Below, piece by piece: positions 7,067 through 15,477 of a stretch of 47,001 bases of DNA. Numbering within the stretch: the first letter of the stretch is position 1; every line of letters starts with the position of its first letter. The notes beneath the pieces are model-generated. The model was not told the origin of the DNA. It saw only the letters and a list, made by a program, of their open reading frames with translations, and made no database searches. The translations under genes and the position numbers were made by a program. Source of the stretch: Oligoflexales bacterium (lineage in GTDB: Bacteria > Bdellovibrionota_B > Oligoflexia > Oligoflexales > RGVZ01); assembly GCA_947468665.1 (NCBI GenBank), contig CANILH010000017.1, forward strand, positions 1 to 47,001. Reading direction: 5' to 3'.

Positions 7067-8302
7067 TCAATTTTCCTCGAGATCATGCTCTGGGCTGCGC
7101 ACCCTTAGCAGATCACCGATCACAAGTGGTGTGTCCAGCGTCATAAGCAGATCATAGCCGGGCTTCGCGTCAGGCATTGCCGTGTTGTTGGCCGGGTTGG
7201 CGAAGTCAAGGGCCTGGACTTTAGTTTTGATCATGACGCCAGGTCTGACCGCCTCGATCTCCTGACCGCAGATGATTTTATTGCGGGCTGTGACCAGGTA
7301 ATGGCCGGGGCTGATGATGTCTTTTACGACGCCGGCGAGCACGTAATTCTCATCGCTTTTGCCGTCGAGGCGCTGGGCGTGGCGGTCGAGTTTGCCGTGG
7401 AAGAAGCCAGTGGTGTAGCCGCGGTGGCGGTACGTCTCAAGCTCGTCAATCCATCCAGGCTGGACAGCAAAGGTGCCTGCCTTATAGCTGTCGAGAGCGG
7501 CACGGTACACGTTGGTGGTGGTTGCTCCGTAGAGTACTCCGCGGTTACGGCCCTCGATTTTGAGGCCAGACACACCAGCGTCGATGATTTTATCGAGGAA
7601 GTCGATCGTGCAGAGGTCTTTGGAATTGTACATGTAGTTGCCGGTCTCGTCCTCATAGACGGGGTAGTACACGCCAGGGCGTTTTTCTTCCACAAGAGCG
7701 TACTTCCAGCGGCAGCTGTTGGCGCACATGCCGTGGTTGGAGTCACGCTCGGTCATGTAGCTCGACATCGTACATCGACCTGAATAGGTCATGCACATAG
7801 CACCGTGGACGAAGACCTCAAGCTCAAGGTCGGGGACTTTGTCTTTGATGGCTTTGATCTCATCAAGGCCGAGTTCCCGTGCGAGGACGACGCGTTTAGC
7901 GCCCATGTCCTTAAATGCCTTGGCGGTCATCCAGTTTGCGGTTGAGGCCTGGGTGGAGACGTGGATCGGGAGATTTGAGTTCTCGCGCACGATCGCCATG
8001 ATGCCGATGTCGGCTACGATCACCGCGTCAACTTTGGCTTCCTCAAGAAACTTGACGAAGTTTGGCAGGGCTTTGACATCGCGGTTATGGGCGATGATGT
8101 TGAGAGTCACATAGACGCGTTTGCCGAGGCTGTGAGCGTAAGCGACGCCTTCACGAAGGGATTCCATGGAGAAGTTCGCGGAGCCAGCGCGGAGGTTAAA
8201 CGCTTTACCGCCAAGGTACGCGGCATCAGCACCGTAACGGAGGACGGTTTTAAGTTTTTCGAGGTTGCCCGCGGGGGCGAGGAGTTCAAGGTCGTGATTC
8301 AT
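7067..8302 (-). CDS. trhP: Peptidase U32-family tRNA hydroxylation protein (TrhP/YegQ-like)
   Basis: 411 residues. The start MNHDLELLAPAGNLEKLKTV is the normal family N-terminus, and the U32 signature reads EVFVHGAMCMTYSGRCTMSS. Four conserved cysteines (CMTYSGRC, then CANSC about 20 residues on) are those thought to bind an iron-sulfur cluster. TrhP proteins help make 5-hydroxyuridine at tRNA position 34 using prephenate; the older protease label is not supported for this branch. Length matches E. coli YegQ-type proteins without the longer C-terminal extensions. It is transcribed divergently from vapBC, and hairpin-like GCTCAAA-TTCGC-TTTGAGC lies after the stop without a T-run. RlhA, which acts on 23S rRNA, is a related alternative. 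Confidence 0.85.
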   Translation of the reverse strand: MNHDLELLAPAGNLEKLKTVLRYGADAAYLGGKAFNLRAGSANFSMESLREGVAYAHSLGKRVYVTLNIIAHNRDVKALPNFVKFLEEAKVDAVIVADIGIMAIVRENSNLPIHVSTQASTANWMTAKAFKDMGAKRVVLARELGLDEIKAIKDKVPDLELEVFVHGAMCMTYSGRCTMSSYMTERDSNHGMCANSCRWKYALVEEKRPGVYYPVYEDETGNYMYNSKDLCTIDFLDKIIDAGVSGLKIEGRNRGVLYGATTTNVYRAALDSYKAGTFAVQPGWIDELETYRHRGYTTGFFHGKLDRHAQRLDGKSDENYVLAGVVKDIISPGHYLVTARNKIICGQEIEAVRPGVMIKTKVQALDFANPANNTAMPDAKPGYDLLMTLDTPLVIGDLLRVRSPEHDLEEN

Positions 8303-8427
8303 ATTTAGTTAGACTCCGTTGATTTCGAGCAGAGAGAACCGGAGGATATACAGGTTGTTTATTCTTTGCGCAAGAGCTTATAACTTACTGAAAATATGTT
8401 ATTTTTGCTCGTATCAATCGATATGTA

Positions 8428-8456
8428 TTGACGCATGTATGATGCATACATACAAT
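8428..8456 (+). promoter_or_regulatory. vapBC promoter with overlapping palindromic operator
   Basis: TTGACG (8428-8433) and TACAAT (8451-8456) are separated by exactly 17 bp, a near-consensus sigma-70 promoter. Filling the spacer is the inverted repeat ATGTATG-ATG-CATACAT (8435-8451). That is where an RHH antitoxin dimer or the VapBC complex would bind to repress its own operon. Confidence 0.75.
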
Positions 8457-8476
8457 GATCAATATAGGATGGTGTT

Positions 8477-8692
8477 ATGGCTAAGGACAAAATAAAGCGG
8501 ATCACCGCAAATATACCAGAAGACCTTCTTAAGGACGCCACAAACGTCACGGGTGCGTCCCTGACGGAAACCTTGATCCAGGGACTTAAATTAATTAAAC
8601 GCGGCGCCGCGTTCGAGAAGGCACAGGCGCTAAAAGGTAAACTCGACATTAAGATTGATTTGGATGTGAGCCGTGAGCGCCCTAATCGTTGA
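8477..8692 (+). CDS. vapB: VapB-like ribbon-helix-helix antitoxin
   Basis: 71 residues. The N-terminus KIKRITANIPEDLLKDATNV fits a ribbon-helix-helix DNA-binding domain (strand, then two helices). The C-terminal tail (KLDIKIDLDVSRERPNR) would wrap the toxin and block its RNase site. AGGATGG precedes the ATG. It overlaps vapC by 20 bp, giving translational coupling, and is fed by the strong promoter/operator just upstream. Confidence 0.8.
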   Translation: MAKDKIKRITANIPEDLLKDATNVTGASLTETLIQGLKLIKRGAAFEKAQALKGKLDIKIDLDVSRERPNR

Positions 8693-9071
8693 TACCTCCA
8701 GCTGGATTCACTACTTCAAAGGTGAAGCCTATCCCGAGATCGACGAGGGTCTTAAGCAGGGATTGATCTATTTGCCAGTTATTGTCGCCGCCGAGCTGAC
8801 AAGTGGTCAAATCAGTCCCGTCATGCGGGCAGCGTTGACAGATTTTCTGATGGAGCTCCCTTTGGTAGACGCGTCACTGTCCCATTGGCTTCGCGTAGGG
8901 GAGCTCAGGCAGAGAGCCGCTGAAAAAGGATTGAACATCTCAACGCCCGACGCTCATGTCGCGCAGTGTGGCATCGATCTGGGTGGCAGACTTATTTCCG
9001 AGGATAGAATCTTTAAGACGTTAAAGGACGCGATCCCAAGTCTGGATTTTCGATTACGGGATTTCCGCTAA
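8673..9071 (+). CDS. vapC: VapC-like PIN-domain ribonuclease toxin
   Basis: 132 residues from a GTG inside vapB. The PIN-domain acidic residues are in place: Asp in LIVDTSSWIHYFKG, Glu in VIVAAELTSGQ, Asp in STPDAHVAQCGI and Asp in ISEDRIF. These bind Mg2+ or Mn2+ for cleavage of tRNA or rRNA in characterised VapCs; the target here is unknown. The module looks complete and functional, unlike the dead MNT/HEPN pair near the start of the window. Confidence 0.85.
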   Translation: MSALIVDTSSWIHYFKGEAYPEIDEGLKQGLIYLPVIVAAELTSGQISPVMRAALTDFLMELPLVDASLSHWLRVGELRQRAAEKGLNISTPDAHVAQCGIDLGGRLISEDRIFKTLKDAIPSLDFRLRDFR

Positions 9072-9074
9072 CAA

Positions 9075-9770
9075 TTATTTTTTTGACGTTTTTTTCGATT
9101 TATTCGCGACATTGACGTCAAACTGCTTACCTGCGAAGTAGCCCCAGACGTCCCCAAAAAAGCTAAGGCGCCCATTGTCCACGGTGATCCCGCCGCCGTC
9201 GCTGACGCCGTAGATTGGATATTTGAGGAGCTTGCTTTGTTTTTTGAGTTCCCGGGCGTACTCGGGCTCCGGTGCATAGTGGGGGAAAAACTCAAATTGA
9301 ACCAGGTTCAAGGCATCCAGGGAACGAATCCCCACGATGTTGTCGTCGCGGTCAAATTTTGGGTAGCTTGCGGTCATTATGTTTGGTGTCATCAGGATTC
9401 CACCGGCTGAAAGCCCTGCGAGGACTCCTCCTCTCTGGACGAACTTTAAAAGCAGACGGTCAAAATGATGTTGCCTCAGGGACTTCAGAAAGTAGAATGT
9501 ATTGCCGCCGCTGAGGTAGATCATATCGGCTGATTTTGTCACCCGCTCTGCGTCAGCGGTGGAGTACGGACGGTCAATATTGAACATGACAATGTCCTTA
9601 ACGCCATGCTCAGAGAATGTCTCGCGCACGTAATCATACTCGAAATCAGGGACATGATTGGCAGAGGGAATAAAAACCACGCGAGGTTTTTTTTTGCCGA
9701 TCATGCATATGACTTCGCGGTCGATCGGATCGTTTTTCTCGTCATATCCGCTATAGAGAGCAAGCTTCAT
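9075..9770 (-). CDS. Peptidase S51 family (peptidase E / cyanophycinase-like)
   Basis: 231 residues. MIYLSGGNTFYFL and the nucleophile elbow VLAGLSAGGILM (catalytic Ser) are the two hallmarks of the S51 family. FFPHYAPEPEY and YGVSDGGGITV follow at the expected places. Family members hydrolyse aspartyl dipeptides (PepE) or beta-Asp-Arg/cyanophycin chains. No cyanophycin synthetase is visible, so a cytoplasmic dipeptidase is more likely. The tail NVANKSKKTSKK is lysine-rich. It starts 5 bp after the SelO-like gene and is probably translated from the same message. vapC converges on it with 3 bp between the stops. Confidence 0.8.
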   Translation of the reverse strand: MKLALYSGYDEKNDPIDREVICMIGKKKPRVVFIPSANHVPDFEYDYVRETFSEHGVKDIVMFNIDRPYSTADAERVTKSADMIYLSGGNTFYFLKSLRQHHFDRLLLKFVQRGGVLAGLSAGGILMTPNIMTASYPKFDRDDNIVGIRSLDALNLVQFEFFPHYAPEPEYARELKKQSKLLKYPIYGVSDGGGITVDNGRLSFFGDVWGYFAGKQFDVNVANKSKKTSKK

Positions 9771-9775
9771 CGGGA

Positions 9776-11632
9776 TCAGATCCCGTGTCTCATGTCTCGA
9801 ACGACTTTTCCGAGGGCTTTGAGAACGGTTTCTATTTTTGCCGTTTGCTTGCGTTCAGGGATCGTGGATCTTGCGGCATCCTTGGCTTTCGCCTCCGGCA
9901 CCAGTGTCTGATCGTCAATAAACGACTTGATCACGTGGAATAACTGTCTGCGCTCAAGCTGTTTACGGCTTCGCAGGATCTTCTCGCCAATATTGCAAAT
10001 GGCGTCCCCGGTCACTCTTTCGCGGCGATTGGTCACTTCAGATCTCGTTGCTATTTTGGCTATGAGGTTCTCGCGGCGGGAGTTTCGATGTTTGGCGCAG
10101 GCCGTCATGAGATCCATGTAAGCCGCCTGAAACTTGCCTGCCCAGAGGCCGCGCAGAATAGTTGGGCGTGCGTCAGGGGGACCGCAATAAGTGGAAGCGA
10201 TTGTCGCCATGAAGTTCTTGACCGGCATTTGGGTCCAGGATGTCGTCAGGTGACGGGGAAGTTCCCGGAGGATGTCCCGCATTGAGTAAAGAGCGTCTTT
10301 CGTGATGCCGTCAGCAACGCGGTAGTGTTTTTTCTGTTTTGTTTTGCGCTCCCACCAGTTGTAGGCGACTTCGTATTTGGTAACCAACCGCGGGGATTTC
10401 GCCAGCAGAAGCTCAGCGTCCTGACGTTTGAATCCAGTTTTTTCCAGCATCATCCTGCGACGGGACTCGGTGAACGTCTTGTCAAACTTACGGACTTCCG
10501 GGTGATTGCGGAAACGGCTGATCTCAATTTTTTTACCTGTGTTGATGTAGTGCTCAATTTGCGCGAACGTCTGAACTAGATATCTAGCCTGTGCCCGTTG
10601 TTCGGGGATGCTGGTTGACCAGCGATCCACGTCGTCAAATTTATACTCGTGGTGGAACAGACCGAATTGACGGATTGAGCCGTAATCAATGATTCCGCCG
10701 TTGGTCAGAATATTGTCGCCATCCCAGGCGAGCCAGCAGAAAATATACTCAATCTCAAACCGCGCGGCCATTTCAGCGAATGAGGCGCTAACTTCAGCCA
10801 GAAGCCTTTTGTAGCGATTTTCGCCCTTTAACAACGGCTTCCAGTCGGAGTTTGAAAGCTGTCGGTTGATGAAAAAATCAATGGAGGCCTTAAGCCGCGA
10901 CAGATTGCTTTGTTTCAGATGATTAAAGAAGTGACTGGGACGCAGCAGGTTCTTGCCGGCGCGGACATTGATGCTGAGGTTTCCCGGGAATTCTATGACA
11001 CAAAGAACTCGCTCGGTAGGAACGCTGTTTTTGTGCATGATTTCCGAAAAGATCGCGCCAGTGACGCCGTCGTCGAGGTCGCTATAGCCGCAGCCGTAGC
11101 TGATGCTTGGGTCGCCGGTGCGGAAGAATTTTTTGAAAATATGGGTTGCCGGACTGAGGCAGGTGGCGCCAGTGCCGCAGCTGGTGATGTCCCAGGTTTT
11201 GCCTTTTGATTTCCAGGTACCGTTCCAGAGGCTTCGTCCGTCACCGCTTGTGATGCCGGTTTTACCTGGGTGCTGTAGCTGCAGGTAGCGGGTTGCCATG
11301 TAGTGGTGCGGTTTGATCTCACTTGCGGGGATTTTGACGCCGTTCATGAGGTCGTATTCATTAATGATCTGGATGGCAAAGGTTTCGAGGACTTGGGCCT
11401 CAAGCTGAGGATTCATGGAGTGTGCGTGGTGAGAGGGTAAAAGCCCCATTTCAACAGCAAGATCAAAATTAAACCAGGCGACCTTGCCGCCTCTACGCTG
11501 GCGGGCGCGGTAAAGCACGTGGGAGCCGGGAACCTCCGACTGCCATGGATGGCGGCCATCGATGGTCGCGAACCCAGAGTAGTCATAAGGTGAGCGATTC
11601 AGGTCTTTCGCGCTCATGTTGCGACTGGTCAT
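9776..11632 (-). CDS. Divergent SelO-like (protein adenylyltransferase fold) protein
   Basis: 618 residues, start supported by GGAGG 11 bases upstream. By eye it follows the SelO pseudokinase order. TSGDGRSLWNGTW (128-140) corresponds to GDGRAxxLGE, WDITSCGTGAT (147-157) to the DIQLKGSGPT nucleotide loop, and FSEIMHKNSVPTERVLCV (195-212) to the SEAMHALGIPTxRxL helix with its key Glu. WDGDNILTNGGIIDYGS (303-319) corresponds to NTDNxxxxGxxIDYGP, holding the metal-binding Asn and Asp. SelO transfers AMP to protein Ser/Thr/Tyr. The lysine of the LKGSG loop appears to be Cys152 here. A basic C-terminal half of about 280 residues is extra. No selenocysteine is seen. SelO is a distant match and the activity is unproven. 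Confidence 0.6.
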   Translation of the reverse strand: MTSRNMSAKDLNRSPYDYSGFATIDGRHPWQSEVPGSHVLYRARQRRGGKVAWFNFDLAVEMGLLPSHHAHSMNPQLEAQVLETFAIQIINEYDLMNGVKIPASEIKPHHYMATRYLQLQHPGKTGITSGDGRSLWNGTWKSKGKTWDITSCGTGATCLSPATHIFKKFFRTGDPSISYGCGYSDLDDGVTGAIFSEIMHKNSVPTERVLCVIEFPGNLSINVRAGKNLLRPSHFFNHLKQSNLSRLKASIDFFINRQLSNSDWKPLLKGENRYKRLLAEVSASFAEMAARFEIEYIFCWLAWDGDNILTNGGIIDYGSIRQFGLFHHEYKFDDVDRWSTSIPEQRAQARYLVQTFAQIEHYINTGKKIEISRFRNHPEVRKFDKTFTESRRRMMLEKTGFKRQDAELLLAKSPRLVTKYEVAYNWWERKTKQKKHYRVADGITKDALYSMRDILRELPRHLTTSWTQMPVKNFMATIASTYCGPPDARPTILRGLWAGKFQAAYMDLMTACAKHRNSRRENLIAKIATRSEVTNRRERVTGDAICNIGEKILRSRKQLERRQLFHVIKSFIDDQTLVPEAKAKDAARSTIPERKQTAKIETVLKALGKVVRDMRHGI

Positions 11633-11928
11633 TTCTGCTAGGCCTCCTGTTTATTCCAACTTGAGCTTCTTCGGAGGACTGGCACAAGACTTTAGCCTTT
11701 ATGGGGGGTTGCGGAGTGTCTGCAGAGTGATTCTACGGCGGGCATTTGGCTTGTACGCCCTGTGGCTCAACATTTGTACGGCTGTTACCTGTCTTTCGAG
11801 GAGGTGTGTTTTTTTTGAATGAAATCTTCGTTCTTGCCACTGTGGGATGAAATCAGGTTCAATAACGTGTCGCCAAAAATGGTGATTTCGATGATTGTTA
11901 AATCCAAATAATTAAGGAGGGACGCAAA
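11633..11928. other. Divergent promoter region, SelO-like gene versus osmC
   Basis: About 300 bp between divergent genes. It contains GC-rich and T-rich patches (GGAGGTGTGTTTTTTTTG near 11801) and, at its right end, the strong osmC ribosome site AAGGAGGG. No gene or RNA recognised. Confidence 0.4.
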
Positions 11929-12342
11929 ATGGGGGTTAAAATCTCAGGGACGTTCAAAGGCGGCCTCGCAATGGCGATGACTCACGACATGTCAAAGACA
12001 GCGTTGATGACAGACCCGCCCCTTGATAATGGTGGTGAGGGCAAGAGTTTCTCCCCGACTGATTTGGTGGCGACCGCTCTCGGGGCTTGTATGATGAGTG
12101 TGATGGCGATTCACGCCAGAAAAGAGCGCATTGATCTTAAGGGAATGGCATGTTCCGTAGAGAAACACATGAGCCCCGATCTTCCGCGCAGGATCTCTGG
12201 TCTTGATGCTGTGATTACGATGCCAAAATCCCTGACGCCTGAGCAGCGCAAAAATCTGGAGCACATCGGCAACACATGTCCCGTGATCATGAGCCTTCAT
12301 CCCGAAATAAAACTGATTAAATCATATAACTACGAGGCATGA
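11929..12342 (+). CDS. OsmC/Ohr-family peroxide-reducing protein
   Basis: 137 residues with a strong AAGGAGGG site. The family pattern is clear: SPTDLVATALGACMMSVMAI with the first redox Cys at the helix start, and HIGNTCPVIMSLHPEIKL with the second. OsmC-like proteins reduce organic hydroperoxides in the cytoplasm through this Cys pair. The short form without the N-terminal extension resembles the YhfA/OsmC-like subgroup. It is followed after 4 bp by the CoA-transferase gene, so the two form a small operon. Why a peroxidase should pair with a CoA-transferase is not obvious. Confidence 0.85.
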   Translation: MGVKISGTFKGGLAMAMTHDMSKTALMTDPPLDNGGEGKSFSPTDLVATALGACMMSVMAIHARKERIDLKGMACSVEKHMSPDLPRRISGLDAVITMPKSLTPEQRKNLEHIGNTCPVIMSLHPEIKLIKSYNYEA

Positions 12343-12346
12343 ATCC

Positions 12347-13642
12347 ATGGCGGCAGGTAGCATTACATTTAAAAGCGCGGACGAGGCGTTTTCTCTAATA
12401 AAATCTGACTCAACGGTCGTGACCGCCATGGCTGCCGCTGAGCCGTATCTATTCTGGAGCATGGTTCATAGGTACGTTAAAACCTCTAACACAAGAAATC
12501 TTAAAATTTTCTGCGCAAATCCCAGCGAGCCATGGCCCGTGATTGCCGACGATCAGATGAAGGAGCACGTTGAGATTGTGGTGATGTTCATGACCGGTGT
12601 CATGCGCAAGTTGCAGGGACGGGGTTTTGTTCATTATATGCCTCAGCACCTCTCCCAGTGGTCTCGCAACCTGTTGGCCCGTCCGACGGGAATAGATGTG
12701 TTTTGGGGGAGTTGCTCGCCGCCCGATAAACGCGGGTTCGTCAGTCTGGGTACGTCAAACTGTTATGAGTCCGAGGTACTGCGGGCAGCCAAAAAAGTCG
12801 TCTTGGAGGTGAACCCCAATATGCCCTCGACCTGTGGTGGCACAGAGGTGTCCCTTGACGAGGTTGATATTTTCATTGAATCAAGTCGTCCGTTGCCAGA
12901 AGTTAAACCCGCCCCGTTCAGCGAAGTTGAGGCGAGTATCGCTGATTATGTAGTGGAGATGATTCCGGACGGAGCGACGTTGCAGCTTGGCATTGGCGGT
13001 ATTCCTAACGCTGTCGGAACGAGGCTGATTCACAAACGAGACCTCGGGGTCCATACAGAGATGATTAACGACGCGTTTATGAATCTATATAACGCTGGCA
13101 TCGTCACCGGCCGGCAAAAGTCCATCTGGCCCCGTAAAATCGTCGGTGCCTTCGCTTACGGAAGTCGCTCTCTTTACGATTTCATCAAAGAGAACCCTAT
13201 TGTCGAGATTCATCCGGCGTCAGTGATCAATGATCCTTACCGGATTGGGCGTAATCACAAGATGATTTCTCTGAATACCGCCGTAGAGATTGATCTCACT
13301 GGTCAGGTATGCAGTGAGTCTGTTGGTCATGTGGAACTCAGCGGTGTAGGTGGAGCGGCTGAGACTCACATTGGCGCTCAGCGCAGCGCTGGCGGTCGCG
13401 GTATTATCGCCATCCCCTCAACCGCAAAACAGGGAACCGTCTCAAAAATCACAACAGCCCTCCAGCCAGGGGCTAAGGTCAGTATCTCACGCAATGACAT
13501 TGATACCGTTGTAACGGAGTTTGGTGTCGCCGTACTAAAAGGCAAAACCGTTCCAGAAAGAATCCGTGAGATGGTGCGGGTGGCGCATCCTAAATTCAGG
13601 GATGAGCTAACGGCCGAGGCGCGGCGGTTGTTTTATATCTAG
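12347..13642 (+). CDS. Acetyl-CoA hydrolase/transferase family (4-hydroxybutyrate CoA-transferase type)
   Basis: 431 residues, ATG 4 bp after osmC. The middle holds LQLGIGGIPNAVGTRLI (CoA-binding glycine motif) and MINDAFMNLYNAGIVTG, then ISLNTAVEIDLTGQVCSESV, the region that carries the catalytic glutamate in this family. It ends with GIIAIPSTAKQGTVSKI and ISRNDIDTVVTEFGVAVLKG, all standard. Such enzymes swap CoA between acetate and short acids such as 4-hydroxybutyrate, butyrate or succinate in the cytoplasm. The substrate cannot be read from sequence. Its stop overlaps the stop of convergent hemD by 4 bp. Confidence 0.85.
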   Translation: MAAGSITFKSADEAFSLIKSDSTVVTAMAAAEPYLFWSMVHRYVKTSNTRNLKIFCANPSEPWPVIADDQMKEHVEIVVMFMTGVMRKLQGRGFVHYMPQHLSQWSRNLLARPTGIDVFWGSCSPPDKRGFVSLGTSNCYESEVLRAAKKVVLEVNPNMPSTCGGTEVSLDEVDIFIESSRPLPEVKPAPFSEVEASIADYVVEMIPDGATLQLGIGGIPNAVGTRLIHKRDLGVHTEMINDAFMNLYNAGIVTGRQKSIWPRKIVGAFAYGSRSLYDFIKENPIVEIHPASVINDPYRIGRNHKMISLNTAVEIDLTGQVCSESVGHVELSGVGGAAETHIGAQRSAGGRGIIAIPSTAKQGTVSKITTALQPGAKVSISRNDIDTVVTEFGVAVLKGKTVPERIREMVRVAHPKFRDELTAEARRLFYI

Positions 13643-14382
13643 GACTTTAGCGCGGTAATCGCCGTCTCAACGAGAGACTCTATAGATGGTGTTGGCGCGG
13701 TGATTATTTTATCAAAGTGTCCTTCAGCGAATGCCGAAGTGGTTGATCCAATGCAACAGGCGATCAGTTCATGGCGAAGTCGATTTTCAGACGGTATCAA
13801 TGATCTTGTAAATCCCTCGATGGCCGAAGGACTGGCAAAACAAACCACGCCTTCAAGAGATTGGATATATCGTTGAATAGCCTCTGTGTCGGGGGCCTTG
13901 CCATGAGGGAGATGCAAAGATTCTTCAGTGGCATAAATAGGAAGTTGATCCACCTGGATGTCGTAGCGGGAGAGCGTGCCCGCAATGTCATAACTAGGTT
14001 CTTTTGAACAAGGCCAGGCGACGTCCGTACCCGGCCGAAGATTATGGGCAAGCCACATCGTTAGCTGCTCTGCGTTGGTTACGCCTGCCGGAACCTCAGA
14101 ATTGATTTTGTGGGCCTTAAGGGCTTCTTTGGTGCCAGGGCCAACGGCGAATACACCCTCGCAAGAGCGCATCAAGTTAAAAAGGGCTGGGTGGCGGGCG
14201 CAGTAACGAACCGCGTTGCCGCTTGTTAAAATAAACATTTGCGGTTTTCGTTTTGGGAATTTTACGGCAAGCCCTGTCATCGCTATACAAGGCAAGTGGA
14301 GAGCGTCGACATCACGAGCCTCAAGAATGGGTTTGTCATGTTCCCAATCATCCGCGGACCTGGTCCATACTATCAATGCCAT
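13639..14382 (-). CDS. hemD: Uroporphyrinogen-III synthase
   Basis: 247 residues of HemD type. The family is poorly conserved, but WTRSADDWEHDKPILEARDV, FILTSGNAVRYCARHP, FAVGPGTKEALKAH and the late CFASPSAIEGFTRSL are the expected landmarks, in order. It closes and flips ring D of hydroxymethylbilane made by HemC. It lies 93 bp downstream of hemC in the same direction, and GGAG stands 13 bases before the ATG. Placement after hemC supports the call strongly. Confidence 0.85.
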   Translation of the reverse strand: MALIVWTRSADDWEHDKPILEARDVDALHLPCIAMTGLAVKFPKRKPQMFILTSGNAVRYCARHPALFNLMRSCEGVFAVGPGTKEALKAHKINSEVPAGVTNAEQLTMWLAHNLRPGTDVAWPCSKEPSYDIAGTLSRYDIQVDQLPIYATEESLHLPHGKAPDTEAIQRYIQSLEGVVCFASPSAIEGFTRSLIPSENRLRHELIACCIGSTTSAFAEGHFDKIITAPTPSIESLVETAITALKS

Positions 14383-14475
14383 TGGTTGTTTATACTCCGT
14401 GCTTTTACAGGCGCATGTACACGATTTTCATATAAAGCCTGTAGGCTAACATTATGCACCGAAACCCTTATAGCA

Positions 14476-15477
14476 TCAAATCACTACATCAATTCCGAGG
14501 CTTGCCAAGATGCTATTTGCGCCATTTTCGCGCAATTCCGTGATTATTAAATCCTCAAGCTCTGCCTCGATATTCGCCGCCGTCGCTTGAATAGACTGAA
14601 CAGCACGGGCACTGCTGCCGTCGCTGGCCAGAACGACGGCCTCAGCAAGCAAAAGTGTCTTGTCACTTGGGTGGGCAGTCACGAGGCATCCAAACGGCAT
14701 GGTGCAGTCGCCGCCAAGTCGGGCCAGGACCGAGCGTTCAATATTAATATCCCGTCTTGTGGCGGCGCACTCAAGGGCTGTTACGGCACTTAGGGCAGCC
14801 CCACCGACAGGGGTTTCAATGGCAAGAGCGCCTTGACCAGCGCAAGGAACAAACCAGGCAGGATCGATTCGGTGAGCATGGACATTAGTAATGTTAAGTC
14901 TCTCAAGTGATGCCTCTGCGAGAATAATCGCCTGCCATCCCTCAGACTCGAGCTTGCGAAGTCTGGTATCGACATTTCCCCGTACGGGAATGGTTTTGAT
15001 GTCCGGACATGAGCCTTTGAGCAAGCTCTGACGGCGCAGACTTGAAGTAGCTAGGGTCATGGGGCCTAATGAACGGAGCATTCCGGCAGTGACAACTGCC
15101 CCGGCCGCGAGCCCAAGTTTGGGCCAAATGTCGCTTCGGAAAATAATTACGTCCGATGATTTATGTCGTTTTAAAACTGCGGCGAGTTGAAAGCCCGTGG
15201 GAATCCTAGCCGGCAGATCCTTGAGACTGTGAACGGCAAAATGGGCCTTGCCTGAAGCCATCGCCTCCTCAAGCTCCTTGATAAAAAGCCCCTTGCCACC
15301 GATCTCATGAAGAAACCGGTCCTGGACGATATCGCCCGTTGTTTTCCATGTCTGGATGTCAATCTTGTGGCCGCGGTCTCTAAGCAGCCCCGCGACATAA
15401 TTCGCCTGCCATAGGGCCAGCGGACTGCCCCGCGAGGCCAAAATCATAGTTTCAGACGCTTTGCCTTGATCAGCCAT
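14476..15477 (-). CDS. hemC: Porphobilinogen deaminase (hydroxymethylbilane synthase)
   Basis: About 333 residues from ATG 15475-15477, which lies inside the end of hemA (ATGGCTGA, 8-bp overlap). The frame runs 10 codons further up, but this start fits MADQGKASETMILASRGSPL. Family motifs: LASRGSPLALWQA, KTTGDIVQDRFLHEIGGKGL, HSLKDLPARIP (catalytic Asp) and LARLGGDCTMPFG, whose Cys holds the dipyrromethane cofactor. It joins four porphobilinogens in the cytoplasm and is tightly coupled to hemA by overlap. Confidence 0.95.
   Translation of the reverse strand: MADQGKASETMILASRGSPLALWQANYVAGLLRDRGHKIDIQTWKTTGDIVQDRFLHEIGGKGLFIKELEEAMASGKAHFAVHSLKDLPARIPTGFQLAAVLKRHKSSDVIIFRSDIWPKLGLAAGAVVTAGMLRSLGPMTLATSSLRRQSLLKGSCPDIKTIPVRGNVDTRLRKLESEGWQAIILAEASLERLNITNVHAHRIDPAWFVPCAGQGALAIETPVGGAALSAVTALECAATRRDINIERSVLARLGGDCTMPFGCLVTAHPSDKTLLLAEAVVLASDGSSARAVQSIQATAANIEAELEDLIITELRENGANSILASLGIDVVI

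Noticed and set aside
7301-8308. Plus-strand frames of 60-160 residues across the U32 gene
   Set aside because: Shadow frames of a well-conserved minus-strand gene; Val/Ala/Gly-rich composition is typical of antisense frames.
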